A DNA stretch of 64,000 nucleotides from JAXGXJ01 sp963816155 (GCA_963816155.1 CAWFJE010000010.1:558001-622000); one strand, 5' to 3'. Counted from the stretch's first letter, positions 16,229 through 26,229 are shown. A program made the numbers and translations. Notes: generated by a model from the sequence alone, not told the origin.

Positions 16229-17737
16229 ATGAACGGATCCCGCGACCATCAGACGCCGGCTGAACGACCCTCTCCGACCAGTCCGACTGCTCGCAGCCAG
16301 CCGCCCGACGGTCCGTCGCGGGGGCTCTCCTACAACCGCTCTTTCATCCTCGCCATCTCCTCCATGGCAGGGTTCCTGGTCAGCTTCATGACCTCGGCAA
16401 CGAACATCGCACTGCCGCTCATAGGCGAGGAATTCAACGCCTCGGCGGTCATGCTGAGTTGGATCTCGCTGGTATACATACTGGTAGCGGCGGCTGTCCT
16501 TCTGCCCGCAGGCAGACTCGCCGACCTGCACGGGCGGGTGAGATTCTTCATCTACAGCATGAGTCTCTTCACGATCGTGGCCTTCGCCAGTGCCTTGGCC
16601 CCGTCGGCGTCCGTCCTTCTCATCCTCCGCGGCATCCACGGAGTGGCCCTGGCCTTCGGATCGGTCACCGCTACCGCCCTGGTGGTACTTGCCTACCCGC
16701 CCGAGTCTCGCGGCAGAGCACTTGGGCTGAGTGTCGCCGGCGTCTACCTGGGCCTCACCCTGGGGCCGGTGTTGGGCGGGTTCATCGTTCACAATCTGGG
16801 TTGGCGGATGCTGTTCGTGATCGTGGGGGTCCTGGGGCTCATCAACCTGATCCTGCCCCTCTGGAAACTGCGAGGCCTGGACTGGCGAGAACAGAAGACT
16901 GCCCGCTTCGACCTCCTGGGCTCCGCGATCTTCGCCGTCTCGCTGCCGCTTCTGCTGCTCGGCTTCTCCTTTCTCCCAGGCATGTCGGGTGTCGTCCTTG
17001 TCGCCTTGGGTCTGGCCGGCCTGGCCGGCTTCCTGTGGTGGGAGACGCAGGCAGCCGATCCCCTGCTCCACATCGACCTGCTCCGGCACAATCGCGTGTT
17101 CACCTACGCCAACCTCGCCATCTTCATCAATTACAGCGCCACCTCGGCCATGCTGTTCCTCATGAGCTTCTATCTGCAGTACAACAGGGGGCTGACGGCG
17201 CAGACGGCCGGACTCGTGCTTGTCGCGGGTGCGGTCTTCCAAACTGCTTTCGCCCCCATCGCGGGTCGCCTCGCCGACCGCGTTCAGGCGCGATACGTCG
17301 CCACCGCCGGAATGGTCCTCAGCCTGCTGGGATTGGTGAGTCTTGCCTTTCTCACTCCCACCGCCCCCTATTGGTATGTCCTCGGCGGACTCTGCGCGAT
17401 GGGTCTCGGCGCAGCCTTCTTCTCCTCGCCCAACACCTATATGATCACCGGTAGTGTAGAGAAGCGCCAGTTGGGTGTGGCTACAGCAACCATCGGCGTC
17501 ATGCGCAATACCGGCATAGCCATGAGTATCGGCCTTGCGACGCTCGTCATCGCCGTCGTGGTGGGTCCGGAGGCGATCGTGCCCAGTGAATACCCGCAGT
17601 TGATGCGCAGCATCCAGATAAGCTTCTTGATCTTTGCGGTGCTGTGCATCGTGGGAGTAGCGGCTTCGCTGCTCGCGCGGCCGGCCGACAGGACGTCGCC
17701 GAACCAGGCGGCGACACCCAGGGGGAGGGTTGCCTAG
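16229..17737 (+). CDS. MFS transporter, drug:H+ antiporter-2 (EmrB/QacA) type
   Basis: 502 residues with a 30-residue polar N-terminus and about 14 hydrophobic segments. Signature pieces are SATNIALPLIGEEF in helix 1, LPAGRLADLHGRVRFF (motif A) between helices 2 and 3, and SVAGVYLGLTLGPVLGGFI (motif C, the antiporter motif). It should export drugs or other amphipathic compounds using the proton gradient. It overlaps the following DUF427 gene by one base (TAG/GTG), so the two are likely co-transcribed. No local regulator is evident. Confidence 0.9.
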   Translation: MNGSRDHQTPAERPSPTSPTARSQPPDGPSRGLSYNRSFILAISSMAGFLVSFMTSATNIALPLIGEEFNASAVMLSWISLVYILVAAAVLLPAGRLADLHGRVRFFIYSMSLFTIVAFASALAPSASVLLILRGIHGVALAFGSVTATALVVLAYPPESRGRALGLSVAGVYLGLTLGPVLGGFIVHNLGWRMLFVIVGVLGLINLILPLWKLRGLDWREQKTARFDLLGSAIFAVSLPLLLLGFSFLPGMSGVVLVALGLAGLAGFLWWETQAADPLLHIDLLRHNRVFTYANLAIFINYSATSAMLFLMSFYLQYNRGLTAQTAGLVLVAGAVFQTAFAPIAGRLADRVQARYVATAGMVLSLLGLVSLAFLTPTAPYWYVLGGLCAMGLGAAFFSSPNTYMITGSVEKRQLGVATATIGVMRNTGIAMSIGLATLVIAVVVGPEAIVPSEYPQLMRSIQISFLIFAVLCIVGVAASLLARPADRTSPNQAATPRGRVA

Positions 17738-18213
17738 TGAATACGCGTCCCAAGGAGTCGGTGTGGGACTACCCGCGACCGCCGGCGGTGGAGCGAGTCG
17801 AGCGCCTCATCCGGGCATCGCTGGGCGGGCACACGATCATCCACAGCCGCAGACCGCTCCGGGTGCTGGAAACCAGCCATCCCCCCGTGTTCTACCTGCC
17901 GCCTGAGGATGTGGCCATGGAGTTCCTGACTCCCAGCGGTCACGAGACGTTCTGCGAATACAAAGGTATCGCTCGCTACTATCATCTGACCGTCGAGGGT
18001 AAGAAACAATCCAATGTGGCTTGGTACTATCCCCAGCCCAGCCCCGGCTACGAGCCGATCGCGGGTCTCATCGCCTTCTACGCCTGGGTCTTCGACGAGG
18101 CGACCGTGGACGGCGAGCGGGTGACCCCGCAACCAGGCCACTTCTACGGCGGCTGGATCACGAGCGAGATAGAAGGTCCCTTCAAGGGCGCTCCCGGCAC
18201 GACCGGCTGGTAG
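17737..18213 (+). CDS. DUF427 domain-containing protein
   Basis: 158 residues. The stretch VAWYYPQPSPGYEPIAGLI followed by AFYAW and the GGWITSEIEGPFKG end match the DUF427 fold, a small beta-rich domain of unknown function. The GTG start at 17737 shares its G with the MFS stop TAG and follows GGGGGAGGG by 7 bases, which decides the start over a longer frame inside the MFS gene. An N-terminal half of about 80 residues precedes the main motif, so a second, degenerate copy of the domain may be present. Confidence 0.82.
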   Translation: MNTRPKESVWDYPRPPAVERVERLIRASLGGHTIIHSRRPLRVLETSHPPVFYLPPEDVAMEFLTPSGHETFCEYKGIARYYHLTVEGKKQSNVAWYYPQPSPGYEPIAGLIAFYAWVFDEATVDGERVTPQPGHFYGGWITSEIEGPFKGAPGTTGW

Positions 18214-18282
18214 CGGTACACCAACAAGCTCTGGCCCAAGAGCGCGGGCGAGCCTGCGAAGACCCTACACAAGGAGACGAAC

Positions 18283-18714
18283 GTGGCGAGTGAACTGACC
18301 GTCCAGGCCGTCCATCAGGGCGGGATGTGTTTCTCCACAACAGCGGGCAGCCACACCGTCTGCCTCGACTACCCCCTGGGACCGGGCGAGACCGGAGCCG
18401 GCCCCACTCCTCTGCAGATGCTGCTGGGCAGTCTGGCCGTGTGCAGCGGGAGCACGCTCGTCCTGGTGCTCGGCCGGATGAAGCAGACGGTGACCGGCCT
18501 ACAGGTGACGGCCCGAGGACAGCGGCGCGACGAACACCCCACCGTGCTGACGGAGATCGCCCTCGAATTCTCGCTGAGCGGAGCTGGACTCGACGCCGGG
18601 AGCGTCGCACGGGCTCTCGCCATAGCGGAGGAGCAACTGTGCCCGGTCTGGGCCATGCTCAAAGGTTCGACCCCCGTCACGGCCTCGTTCAATATCGAGC
18701 CGGCGGGCGCCTAG
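18283..18714 (+). CDS. OsmC family protein
   Basis: 143 residues of the OsmC/Ohr fold. The two redox cysteines expected in this family are visible: CSGS after LLGSLAV (about residue 53) and CPVWAML (about 121). Typical members reduce organic hydroperoxides with thiol help. The GTG at 18283 follows AAGGAG by 6 bases. It lies 69 bases after the DUF427 gene on the same strand, so it probably belongs to the same transcription unit. An N-terminal Arg usually needed in Ohr is not obvious, so specificity is uncertain. Confidence 0.86.
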   Translation: MASELTVQAVHQGGMCFSTTAGSHTVCLDYPLGPGETGAGPTPLQMLLGSLAVCSGSTLVLVLGRMKQTVTGLQVTARGQRRDEHPTVLTEIALEFSLSGAGLDAGSVARALAIAEEQLCPVWAMLKGSTPVTASFNIEPAGA

Positions 18715-18850
18715 GCCGGCAGGCGGGGGCACCCGGGGCGGCTGGCGGCCGTCATGTGGCAGGCGATCCTCGGCGAAAAACGTGCGTGCTCTGTCGCGCG
18801 ATACGCGCGATTGCGCTACTCTGACGGCAGCGACTCCAGAAGGGAGAACA

Positions 18851-19108
18851 ATGGACGCCTACGAAGTCATGAGAGAGTGGGACCGCGCGACGGGCATAGT
18901 GCCTCGCAGCGATGAAGAGCTGGACGAACAGGTGCCGGCGACGCTGCAGAGCGACTACGAGGACTGGAAGTCCCGCATCGCCGCCAGCGAGATCCGAGCC
19001 ATCATAGAGGGGATGAAAGCCTGGGGCATGCCGGTGGCGGCTCTGGACCCGTTCGACATGGACCGCTTCATCGAAACGGAAGAAAGGACTTACGAGCCCC
19101 GCGAGTAG
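18851..19108 (+). CDS. Small acidic protein of unknown function
   Basis: 85 residues, cytoplasmic, acidic, rich in Glu/Asp and Trp (MREWDRATGI, DYEDWKSRIAASE). I recognise no family. The ATG follows AGGGAG closely and codon use looks like the neighbours, which supports a real gene. It lies 136 bases after the OsmC gene with no clear terminator between them. Confidence 0.55.
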   Translation: MDAYEVMREWDRATGIVPRSDEELDEQVPATLQSDYEDWKSRIAASEIRAIIEGMKAWGMPVAALDPFDMDRFIETEERTYEPRE

Positions 19109-19180
19109 GCAGGTCGCCCCGTAGAGGCTGGGATGGTCCGCCCGCGCCGGCTCTGCCCGCCCCGCTGGGATGTCCGTCCA

Positions 19181-19241
19181 CGGCTCCGCTCGCCGGGCCG
19201 GGCCGGTTTGTCTGCGGGTGCGGCTCCGCTCGCCGGGCCGG
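19181..19241 (+). repeat. Two 21-bp direct repeats, 40 bases apart
   Basis: The unit beginning CGGCTCCGCTCGCCGGGCC occurs at 19181-19201 and again at 19221-19241 with no mismatch. They fill the gap between the small acidic gene and the convergent DUF4177-like gene. The unit is GC-rich; its role is unknown and it may be a duplicated intergenic spacer. Confidence 0.75.
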
Positions 19242-19244
19242 CTA

Positions 19245-19526
19245 CTATCTTCCTTCGAGCGGCCGCTTAAACAGGAGCGTGTAGGAGATCATCCGTTCCC
19301 CGTGGGATGCGTTGGCCGACTTGGTCCCCTCCACCCACACGTCGGTGGGGACGACCCCCACCAGTTCCCATCCCTCGCGACCGAGTTCCTGAAGCCCCGC
19401 GGCCATGGGAAGGCTTCCCGATTGACCCACCCCCACAGCCTCCCAAGGACTGTACGTCCACTTGTAGCTGAAGTCTTCGTGGGTACCGCTGCGGTTCATG
19501 ACGACATTCTTGTATTCCCACTTCAC
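19245..19526 (-). CDS. DUF4177-like small protein
   Basis: 93 residues. The opening VKWEYKNVVM and the central LQELGREGWELVGVVP with the closing YTLLFKRPL match the DUF4177 pattern (short beta-alpha-beta protein of unknown function). The GTG at 19526 is chosen because GGGAGG lies 8 bases before it and the domain starts right there; the frame stays open upstream without a good ribosome site. Confidence 0.65.
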   Translation of the reverse strand: MKWEYKNVVMNRSGTHEDFSYKWTYSPWEAVGVGQSGSLPMAAGLQELGREGWELVGVVPTDVWVEGTKSANASHGERMISYTLLFKRPLEGR

Positions 19527-19594
19527 CGTAGTGGCCTCCCAGGCTGGACCGAAACTGACCTCTTCCTTCACTGTGCATGGAGAATAATACGACA

Positions 19595-19624
19595 CGGGAA
19601 GCCCCCGAATAGGAGGGCTTCCCG
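19595..19624 (-). terminator. Stem-loop downstream of the spoIIE-type gene
   Basis: CGGGAAGCCC (19595-19604) pairs perfectly with GGGCTTCCCG (19615-19624) around a 10-base loop. Read on the minus strand it is followed by TGTCGTATTATT. It lies 66 bases past the stop of the spoIIE-type gene and before the DUF4177-like start, which suits an intrinsic terminator. Confidence 0.6.
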
Positions 19625-19690
19625 CAGAGAGGCTGGGGGGCAGGGTTTCGGAGCCCACGGGCAGCCCTCAGCACAGAAGCGGGGATGATG

Positions 19691-21512
19691 CTAGGCCACG
19701 ATGGGGCTCGCGCCCATCATGGCCGCCTGATATCGCTGAGCAGGTTCTGGATCCGATCCGTATGAGATGGCCAAGATGGCAACGTCGTCCCTCAGAGAAC
19801 CTCCTGAGAAGTCCAGCACTTCATCGAGGATCACCTGGGGAAGTTCTTCCACGGCCCTCTCTTCCTGCTCCAGAAGATCTCGAAGCCCGGATTCGCCGAA
19901 GAAGTTGTCCCCCTGGCGGGCTTCGATGACACCGTCGGTGTAGAGAAGCAGCAGATCGCCGCTCTGCAGCACGACCTCAGCCTGCTGCCAGTCGGCATCG
20001 GGAAAGATCCCCAGAGGTGGCGAGGGCCCACCGACCGACTCGACCGACACCGGTCCGCCGCTTGAGAAAGGTGGCTGGGTGCCCGGCCGATGCATAGCAG
20101 AAGCAGCCCGTGTCCGCGTCGAGGACGCCCAAAAAGAGGCTCACGAAACCTTCCAGATCCTTCTCGAGGAGAAGTCTGTTCGTACTCCTCATCACGTCTT
20201 GCGGCTCGCGCGACTCGTGAACGAAGGCCTGGACCACGTCCTTCGCCAGGGTGGCTGTCCGCGCTGCGTGGATCCCATGGCCGACCACGTCGCCTATCAG
20301 CACCACGGTCTTGCCCCCCTTGACCGCGAACACGTCGTAGAAGTCCCCTCCCACCAGAGCCGATTCGGTCGCCGAACGATACAGGTGGCCGAGCCGGAGG
20401 CGGCCGCTCTGGGAGGGAACGTGGAGAAAGGCCAGCTGGAGGGTCTCCGCGATCTCCTGCTGGTTCCGGTAGAGACGGGCGTTCTCCTCAGCCGCGTGAC
20501 GCTGTTTGGCTTCACTGTCCCGAAGCGACCCCATGAGTTCATCCCGGTCCGCGACCGCCTGGAAGAGAACGGCCTCCCGCCTCGCCGCCTGCTCGCGGAC
20601 TCGGTCCGCGACGAGAGCCGCTATCACCGCGGCGACCGTCCACAACGCGATGGAGATGATGATGGTGGGCCAAACGACCGTCGTCCCGAACTCGGTGAGA
20701 AGGACCACGTATGCGATCCCTCCCACGAGCGCCACTATAACGCCTGCGAGCGGTCCGGCGGCGACGGCCGCGCCGATACCGATGAGCGTGGCCGCCGGAC
20801 CAGGTATCCCCAGGTAGAATCGCGGCGTATCAAACAGGCTCAGACCCCAGAAGACCATCAATTGGAGGAGGGACCCGACGAGGACGACCAGGGCGGCCTT
20901 CCTTCTCGGCGCGAGCGGACCGACCATGCGCGCTGACAGCCCGCGCACCCCTTCGATGTGGGTGGAATGCCGCTCCTCACCCGGTGCGGTCCCCGTTACG
21001 TCGTTCAGAGCCAGGGTCGCTGCCTCGACTTCGCCCGCCTCGTCCACGATGGAAGTGACGCGATCCGGTCCCGAGGAACCGGAGGCCCCTTGGCCGCCGC
21101 TTCTTTCGAAGCCGGGGCGATAGAAGGTGAGCCCGACAAGAGTCCCGCCGTCCTGCCCGGAATGCAGGAACAGATGATCGGACAGCTTTGCCATGAGCGG
21201 CAGTCCCAGACCCCGGTTCGAGCGCTCCCTGAGCGAAGCCGGGGCCTGGAACTCACCCGGACCTTCGACCGTGATCTCGAGCCGATCTTCGTGGAGAGCG
21301 ACAGATACGCGCACCCGGCCCTTCACCGGCGCGTGCTCGATGGCATTTGCAGCCGCTTCCGAGCAGGCGACGGTGATGTCGAAGATACGCGCTTCGTCGA
21401 AGCCGCCCTCGGCGGCCACACCTGCGACGAATGTCCTGGCCTTCGCCACCTGGGCCAGATCCGGTTCGAGGACAAGTGCGTACACAGCGGCTTGCCGGCC
21501 CCGGCCGTCCAC
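19691..21512 (-). CDS. SpoIIE-family phosphatase with N-terminal anti-sigma-type kinase domain, frameshifted (one extra base near 20065)
   Basis: About 606 residues once one base is removed near 20060-20068. The order is an RsbW-like HATPase domain (N-box ACSEAAANAIEHA, G-box RGLGLPLM), a linker, about five membrane segments (VVLVGSLLQLMVFWGLSLF onward), a short coiled region, then a PP2C/SpoIIE phosphatase (GGDFYDVFAVKGGKTVVLIG, YASAGHPATF, DGVIEARQGDNFFGE, LRDDVAILAI). The GTG at 21512 follows GGGGAGGGG. The break falls just after GHPATFLK and the sense resumes at GGPVSVESVGG. Such proteins set sigma-factor activity by (de)phosphorylating anti-sigma antagonists; having kinase and phosphatase in one membrane protein is unusual. 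Confidence 0.8.
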
Positions 21513-21650
21513 GATCGCGTCCCCTCCCCGTTGGCTGTCGCCCCTTTGCCCCCAGCATGTACTTCTCTGGGTGTTACCCACCTACCGCGAAGAAGGAACC
21601 GTGCGGCCCACACCATGAAGACACCGACCTGAGGATGATAGCCTGAAGAG

Positions 21651-22634
21651 GTGAAGCCACCGCTCCTCATCGTCAACCCGGCTTGCGGTTCGCGTCGCGT
21701 CGCGAAGAGCATCCCCCGCGCCTTGGAGCGGGTGGAGAAGGTACTCGGGGAGGTCTCGATCCGCTTCACCTCCAGACGAGGGCACGCGCATGAGCTGGCC
21801 CGCCAGGCAGTCGAAGAGGGATACTCGCTCGTAGTCGCCGTAGGCGGAGACGGAACCCTGAGCGAAGTGGCCAACGGTGTGTTGCGGGCGTCGAATGACG
21901 CCGCGGGAGCACCCAGCGGAGCATCCGCTCCGTCCGTGGCCATCGGGATCATCAACCTGGGCACGGGGGGCGATTTTCGGCGCACCCTGGGGATCGGGTC
22001 GGGCGTGGACCACTGTCTCGAGGCCCTGACGTCGGGTAGAGAGCGACTTGTCGACGTGGGTCGGGCGCGCTTTCGGGGTCGCGACGGGGTGCTCGTCGAG
22101 CGCTACTTCGTCAACGTCCTCTCCGCAGGCCTGGGCGGCCTCGTGGACCTCTATATGGAAAGCATGCCCGCGTTCGTGGGCGGCCGTGCCGGCTACTACC
22201 TGGCCGCCCTGAGGGCGGTGGCCGTGAGTCGCGAGCAGCAGGTGAAAGCCCGGGTCACCTGGCTCCACGAGACCCGGGACGAGGTGATCCCGGCGTACCT
22301 CTTCACCGTCTGCAACGGACGCTGGTTCGGTGGCGGAATGGACGTCGCCCCCATGGCCCTACCTGAAGACGGCCGCCTCGAGGTGGTCACCGTCACCGCC
22401 CCCAGCAAGCGTTATCTGGCCGGTCGAGTGCGAAGTGTGTACGCCGGACGCCATCTGGAGGAGCCCACAGTGCGGCACTTCCCCTGCAGCAAGATCGAAC
22501 TGTCTCTGGATACCGCCGAGGCCTCTCTGGCCGACGCCTCCCGGCGCTTCCTGCTCGACGTCGATGGCGATGCCTTGGGCTCCCTCCCCGTGGAGATAGA
22601 AGTGATGCCCCGGATATTGCGCGTGCGGGCCTAG
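21651..22634 (+). CDS. Diacylglycerol/lipid kinase family protein (DagK/YegS-like)
   Basis: 327 residues. It opens with PPLLIVNPACGSRR, has the ATP-binding motif VVAVGGDGTLSEVANGVL (about 60-77), then INLGTGGDF, and a C-terminal beta domain with GGMDVAPMALPEDG and a closing DVDGDALGSLPVEIEVMP. This is the catalytic layout of bacterial diacylglycerol kinases and related sphingosine-kinase-like enzymes, which phosphorylate membrane lipids. Start is GTG 21651; the ribosome site is weak. It is divergent from the spoIIE-type gene and stands alone. Confidence 0.88.
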   Translation: MKPPLLIVNPACGSRRVAKSIPRALERVEKVLGEVSIRFTSRRGHAHELARQAVEEGYSLVVAVGGDGTLSEVANGVLRASNDAAGAPSGASAPSVAIGIINLGTGGDFRRTLGIGSGVDHCLEALTSGRERLVDVGRARFRGRDGVLVERYFVNVLSAGLGGLVDLYMESMPAFVGGRAGYYLAALRAVAVSREQQVKARVTWLHETRDEVIPAYLFTVCNGRWFGGGMDVAPMALPEDGRLEVVTVTAPSKRYLAGRVRSVYAGRHLEEPTVRHFPCSKIELSLDTAEASLADASRRFLLDVDGDALGSLPVEIEVMPRILRVRA

Positions 22635-22676
22635 ACGGCCGCCACCCACAGGGAAGGGCATGGGCACCTGTCGGTC

Positions 22677-23480
22677 CTAGTTCGTCACCCGACCGTCGAG
22701 CATGTGGAAGACGCGGTCACAGGTGGCGGCCACGTTCGGGTCGTGCGTCACCAAGACGAATGTGGTGCCTGTCCGGCGGTTGATCTCACGCATCATGGCG
22801 ACGATCTCCGCCGAACTCGCCGAATCGAGGTTGCCCGTGGGTTCGTCTCCGAAGATGACCTTGGGATCGTTCACGAGCGCCCGGGCGATGGCCACCCGCT
22901 GCTGCTGCCCGCCGGACAACTCGGTGGGCCGGTGATCCTTCCGGTCGGCCAGCCCCACCTGGGCCAGAGCGCTCAGCGCCGCTTCACGGGCTTCGCGCCT
23001 CCCTCTCCCCGCATACTCGGCTGCCAGCATGACATTCTCCGCAGCTGTCAAGCTGGGAACGAGGTTGAAGGTTTGAAAGATGAAGCCCACTTCTCGCCGC
23101 CGCAACTGTGCGAGCTCGCGCCGACCCAGCCGGTCCACCCGGCGGCCGTCGAGCCAGACCTCGCCGTGGTCGAGGGCGTCGAGGCAGCCGATGATGTGAA
23201 GTAGCGTAGACTTCCCCGACCCGGAGGGGCCCATGAGTGCCACCATCTCCCCTTTCCGGATGTCCACAGATGCGTCCTGCAAAGCGTCGACGAAGTTGTT
23301 CTCGCTCATGACGTACCGCTTGTGGATGCCCATCCCGCGAATCATGATCTTCGCGTCGGTCGCCCGTTCGGGCACCGACAGCACACCATGGGTGCTGTCC
23401 CCCAAAGTGGATATCGACTGCGTCCTGCCGTGGCCGTTGGGGACCACGGTCTCCTCGAGAAGAGTCTGAAGAGTAGCCAT
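22677..23480 (-). CDS. ABC transporter ATP-binding protein, MacB/LolD type
   Basis: 267 residues. An unusual polar extension of about 45 residues precedes the ATPase, which has Walker A GPSGSGKS, signature LSGGQQQR, Walker B VIFGDEPTGNLD and the H-loop VTHD. The FQTFNLVPSLTAAENV Q-loop is typical of the MacB/LolD/FtsE branch. ATG 23480 follows GGAGA by 5 bases. It works with the permease encoded just upstream (58 bases) and would drive mechanotransmission or extrusion of peptides, lipids or drugs at the cell envelope. Confidence 0.92.
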   Translation of the reverse strand: MATLQTLLEETVVPNGHGRTQSISTLGDSTHGVLSVPERATDAKIMIRGMGIHKRYVMSENNFVDALQDASVDIRKGEMVALMGPSGSGKSTLLHIIGCLDALDHGEVWLDGRRVDRLGRRELAQLRRREVGFIFQTFNLVPSLTAAENVMLAAEYAGRGRREAREAALSALAQVGLADRKDHRPTELSGGQQQRVAIARALVNDPKVIFGDEPTGNLDSASSAEIVAMMREINRRTGTTFVLVTHDPNVAATCDRVFHMLDGRVTN

Positions 23481-23537
23481 CGGGTTCTCCTATCCGGGTA
23501 GAAGGCTGTTTGTGTGGAAGGCTGTTTGTGACGGTGG

Positions 23538-24695
<1,158 letters not shown>

Positions 24696-24774
24696 CTCTA
24701 CCCACCTCCCGCAGCCGGCGCGACAACCATGCTGCACTTCGAAATGTTAGTAAGCTCGCTTTACTCTTGTATTC

Positions 24775-24802
24775 ACTATACTACGAACTTAATACTAGTC
24801 AA
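24775..24802 (-). promoter_or_regulatory. Promoter of the MacB-type operon
   Basis: On the minus strand TTGACT (24797-24802), 16 bases, then TATAGT (24775-24780). The 28-base block is nearly the same as the padR promoter at 26230-26257, including the spacer AGTATTAAGTTCGTAG versus ATTACTAAGTTACTAG. The AT-rich island is sharply bounded by GC-rich sequence. A shared operator within the spacer is likely. Confidence 0.7.
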
Positions 24803-24840
24803 GCCGCGCATGGGAACCCCGCACGAACGACTTAATGATC

Positions 24841-24866
24841 GACGCCGGTCCTCGGGGACCGGCGTC
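24841..24866 (-). terminator. Stem-loop between the DUF2089 operon and the MacB operon
   Basis: GACGCCGGTCC (24841-24851) pairs perfectly with GGACCGGCGTC (24856-24866) around a 4-base loop. It lies about 110 bases past the end of the SHOCT-like gene on the minus strand and before the MacB promoter. No strong T tract follows, so termination is inferred from position and stem strength. Confidence 0.5.
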
Positions 24867-24974
24867 GGCGACCGGAGGCGGAGCGTGCGGCCCGCGCTAT
24901 TGGCGCGACCGGGGACGCGCTATGGCGCCGGCCGGCGCGCTCCGGAGGTCGAGCTTTCGGCGTCGGGCAGTCTC

Positions 24975-25412
24975 CTAGGCCGCGTAGACCTTCACGTTGT
25001 CTCCGTTGGCCGCGTCCACATTGACTTCCATCTCGCGCAGGGCCTCCATGAGTTCCTCGAGGTCCTCGGCCTTGAAGTTGAGCAGATCCATGGAGAGCCC
25101 ACGCTCGCCCATCGATTGGTTGATCTGTTCCATGGCGGGTTGCGGGATGAACGAAGTCAGCTTCAGACCGGCCCGCACGAGACCGAGGGGTATCTTCACG
25201 TTGACATTGTCGCCCTTGATGCTTATCACCTTCACGTAGAGGAACTTGGGGGGAGCGGCCGCAGCCGCCTTCGCGGGTGCAGTCGCAGCCGACTCGCTCT
25301 CGCCGGCGGCCTCCGCGCCCGATCCCATGGCATCCAATAGACGCGCGGCTTCATCCGCAGTGATCTTGCCTGCGGCCAACAACTCCAGGATACGGGTACG
25401 ATCGTCACCCAT
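24975..25412 (-). CDS. SHOCT-like domain protein of unknown function
   Basis: 145 residues. The first 28 (ILELLAAGKITADEAARLLDAM) form a short helical motif also seen in the upstream DUF2089 protein and in bacterial YvlB-type proteins. An Ala-rich linker (35-55) leads to a beta-rich region, YVKVISIKGDNVNVKIPLGL, and an acidic helical end (AEDLEELMEALREMEVNV). The ATG at 25412 follows AAAGGAGAG. It is the third gene of the DUF2089 operon. It is cytoplasmic, with no catalytic motif; a scaffold or sensor role beside the membrane genes is inference. Confidence 0.65.
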   Translation of the reverse strand: MGDDRTRILELLAAGKITADEAARLLDAMGSGAEAAGESESAATAPAKAAAAAPPKFLYVKVISIKGDNVNVKIPLGLVRAGLKLTSFIPQPAMEQINQSMGERGLSMDLLNFKAEDLEELMEALREMEVNVDAANGDNVKVYAA

Positions 25413-25434
25413 GATGCTCTCCTTTCTCGGTTTC

Positions 25435-25725
25435 TTAACGGACCCTGAAGGCCACGGTCCGACCGCTTCTACTTCTGTCCTGGATGAAGACCTCAGTCCC
25501 AGAGGTCTCCCCCATCACCTCGAAACATCCGATCAACAGACGCGAGTACCCCGGCCTACGACCGGACAGCGCCGTGAACAGGTCCACGATCAGCGCCAGC
25601 AGCAGGCCCAACACCAAGAGCACCAGGAAAAGGGGCCACAGAAGGAACACCGGCAGCCAGAGTCGCACCTTCGTGCGCTCCCCATCCTCGATGCGCATGC
25701 GCACGGCATAGGGCAAGCATTTCAT
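25435..25725 (-). CDS. Small membrane protein of the DUF2089 operon
   Basis: 96 residues with one long or two short hydrophobic helices (WLPVFLLWPLFLVLLVLGLLL onward, about 24-50) flanked by basic residues, and a polar C-terminal tail. I recognise no family. Its ATG overlaps the stop of the DUF2089 gene (ATGA), so translation is coupled. It lies 22 bases before the SHOCT-like gene. It likely places a membrane component in the same response module. Confidence 0.65.
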   Translation of the reverse strand: MKCLPYAVRMRIEDGERTKVRLWLPVFLLWPLFLVLLVLGLLLALIVDLFTALSGRRPGYSRLLIGCFEVMGETSGTEVFIQDRSRSGRTVAFRVR

Positions 25726-26081
25726 CGTCCCAGCCTTTCCGCCGCCTCCTCCACCGTGATCTCACCGCGCTCCAGCAGATCGAAGACCTCGTCATGAGCG
25801 GTGAACTGCTCCACCTCGACCAGTTGCAGTTGCTGCACGATGCGGTTCAGCCTGTTCTTGACCGTGGGGTAGCTGATACCGAAGGCCTTCTCCATGTACT
25901 TGATGGACCCGTGGCAGCGCACGAACTCGCTGACGAAGACTTGGTCTTCATAGCGCAGGCCCGCCAGAGACGGAGGATCGAACTCGCCGCTTATGGTGAC
26001 GTCGCCATCCACCAGTCGTACCGAGGTGACCACAAAGGGGCGGTCCCCGGTCAGATCGGTCAATTGATTCCATTGCCCCAT
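25722..26081 (-). CDS. DUF2089 family helix-turn-helix regulator
   Basis: 119 residues. DVTISGEFDPPSLAGLRYED followed by FVRCHGSIKYMEKAFGISYP and TVKNRLNRI match DUF2089, where the second part is a helix-turn-helix. The last 25 residues (VFDLLERGEITVEEAAERLG) repeat the motif that opens the SHOCT-like protein two genes on. An ATG at 26099 is possible, but the one at 26081 has GAAGGAGGG just before it and is preferred. First gene of a three-gene operon, divergent from padR, with its own predicted promoter. Confidence 0.82.
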   Translation of the reverse strand: MGQWNQLTDLTGDRPFVVTSVRLVDGDVTISGEFDPPSLAGLRYEDQVFVSEFVRCHGSIKYMEKAFGISYPTVKNRLNRIVQQLQLVEVEQFTAHDEVFDLLERGEITVEEAAERLGR

Positions 26082-26109
26082 AGGACCCTCCTTCGTCATA
26101 ACCTAACTC

Positions 26110-26138
26110 ATTCTCGCTCTAGTTATTAAGAAAGTCAA
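26110..26138 (-). promoter_or_regulatory. Predicted promoter of the DUF2089 operon
   Basis: On the minus strand TTGACT (26133-26138), 17 bases, then GAGAAT (26110-26115). The -35 and the start of the spacer resemble the padR and MacB promoters, but the -10 is poorer. It lies in the 257-base AT-rich gap between divergent genes. Confidence 0.45.
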
Positions 26139-26229
26139 GTGTGCTCTTAATATTCTTTACCTCTGGTTGTCTGCTGCCATCCGCACTGCTTGGAGAGCGG
26201 GGTGCGCTGTCGGGCCAGATCATCGCCGC

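Noticed and set aside
26082..26099. ATG at 26099 as start of the DUF2089 gene on a nearly leaderless message
   Set aside because: The ATG at 26081 has a strong GAAGGAGGG site just before it, and the conserved domain begins after it.
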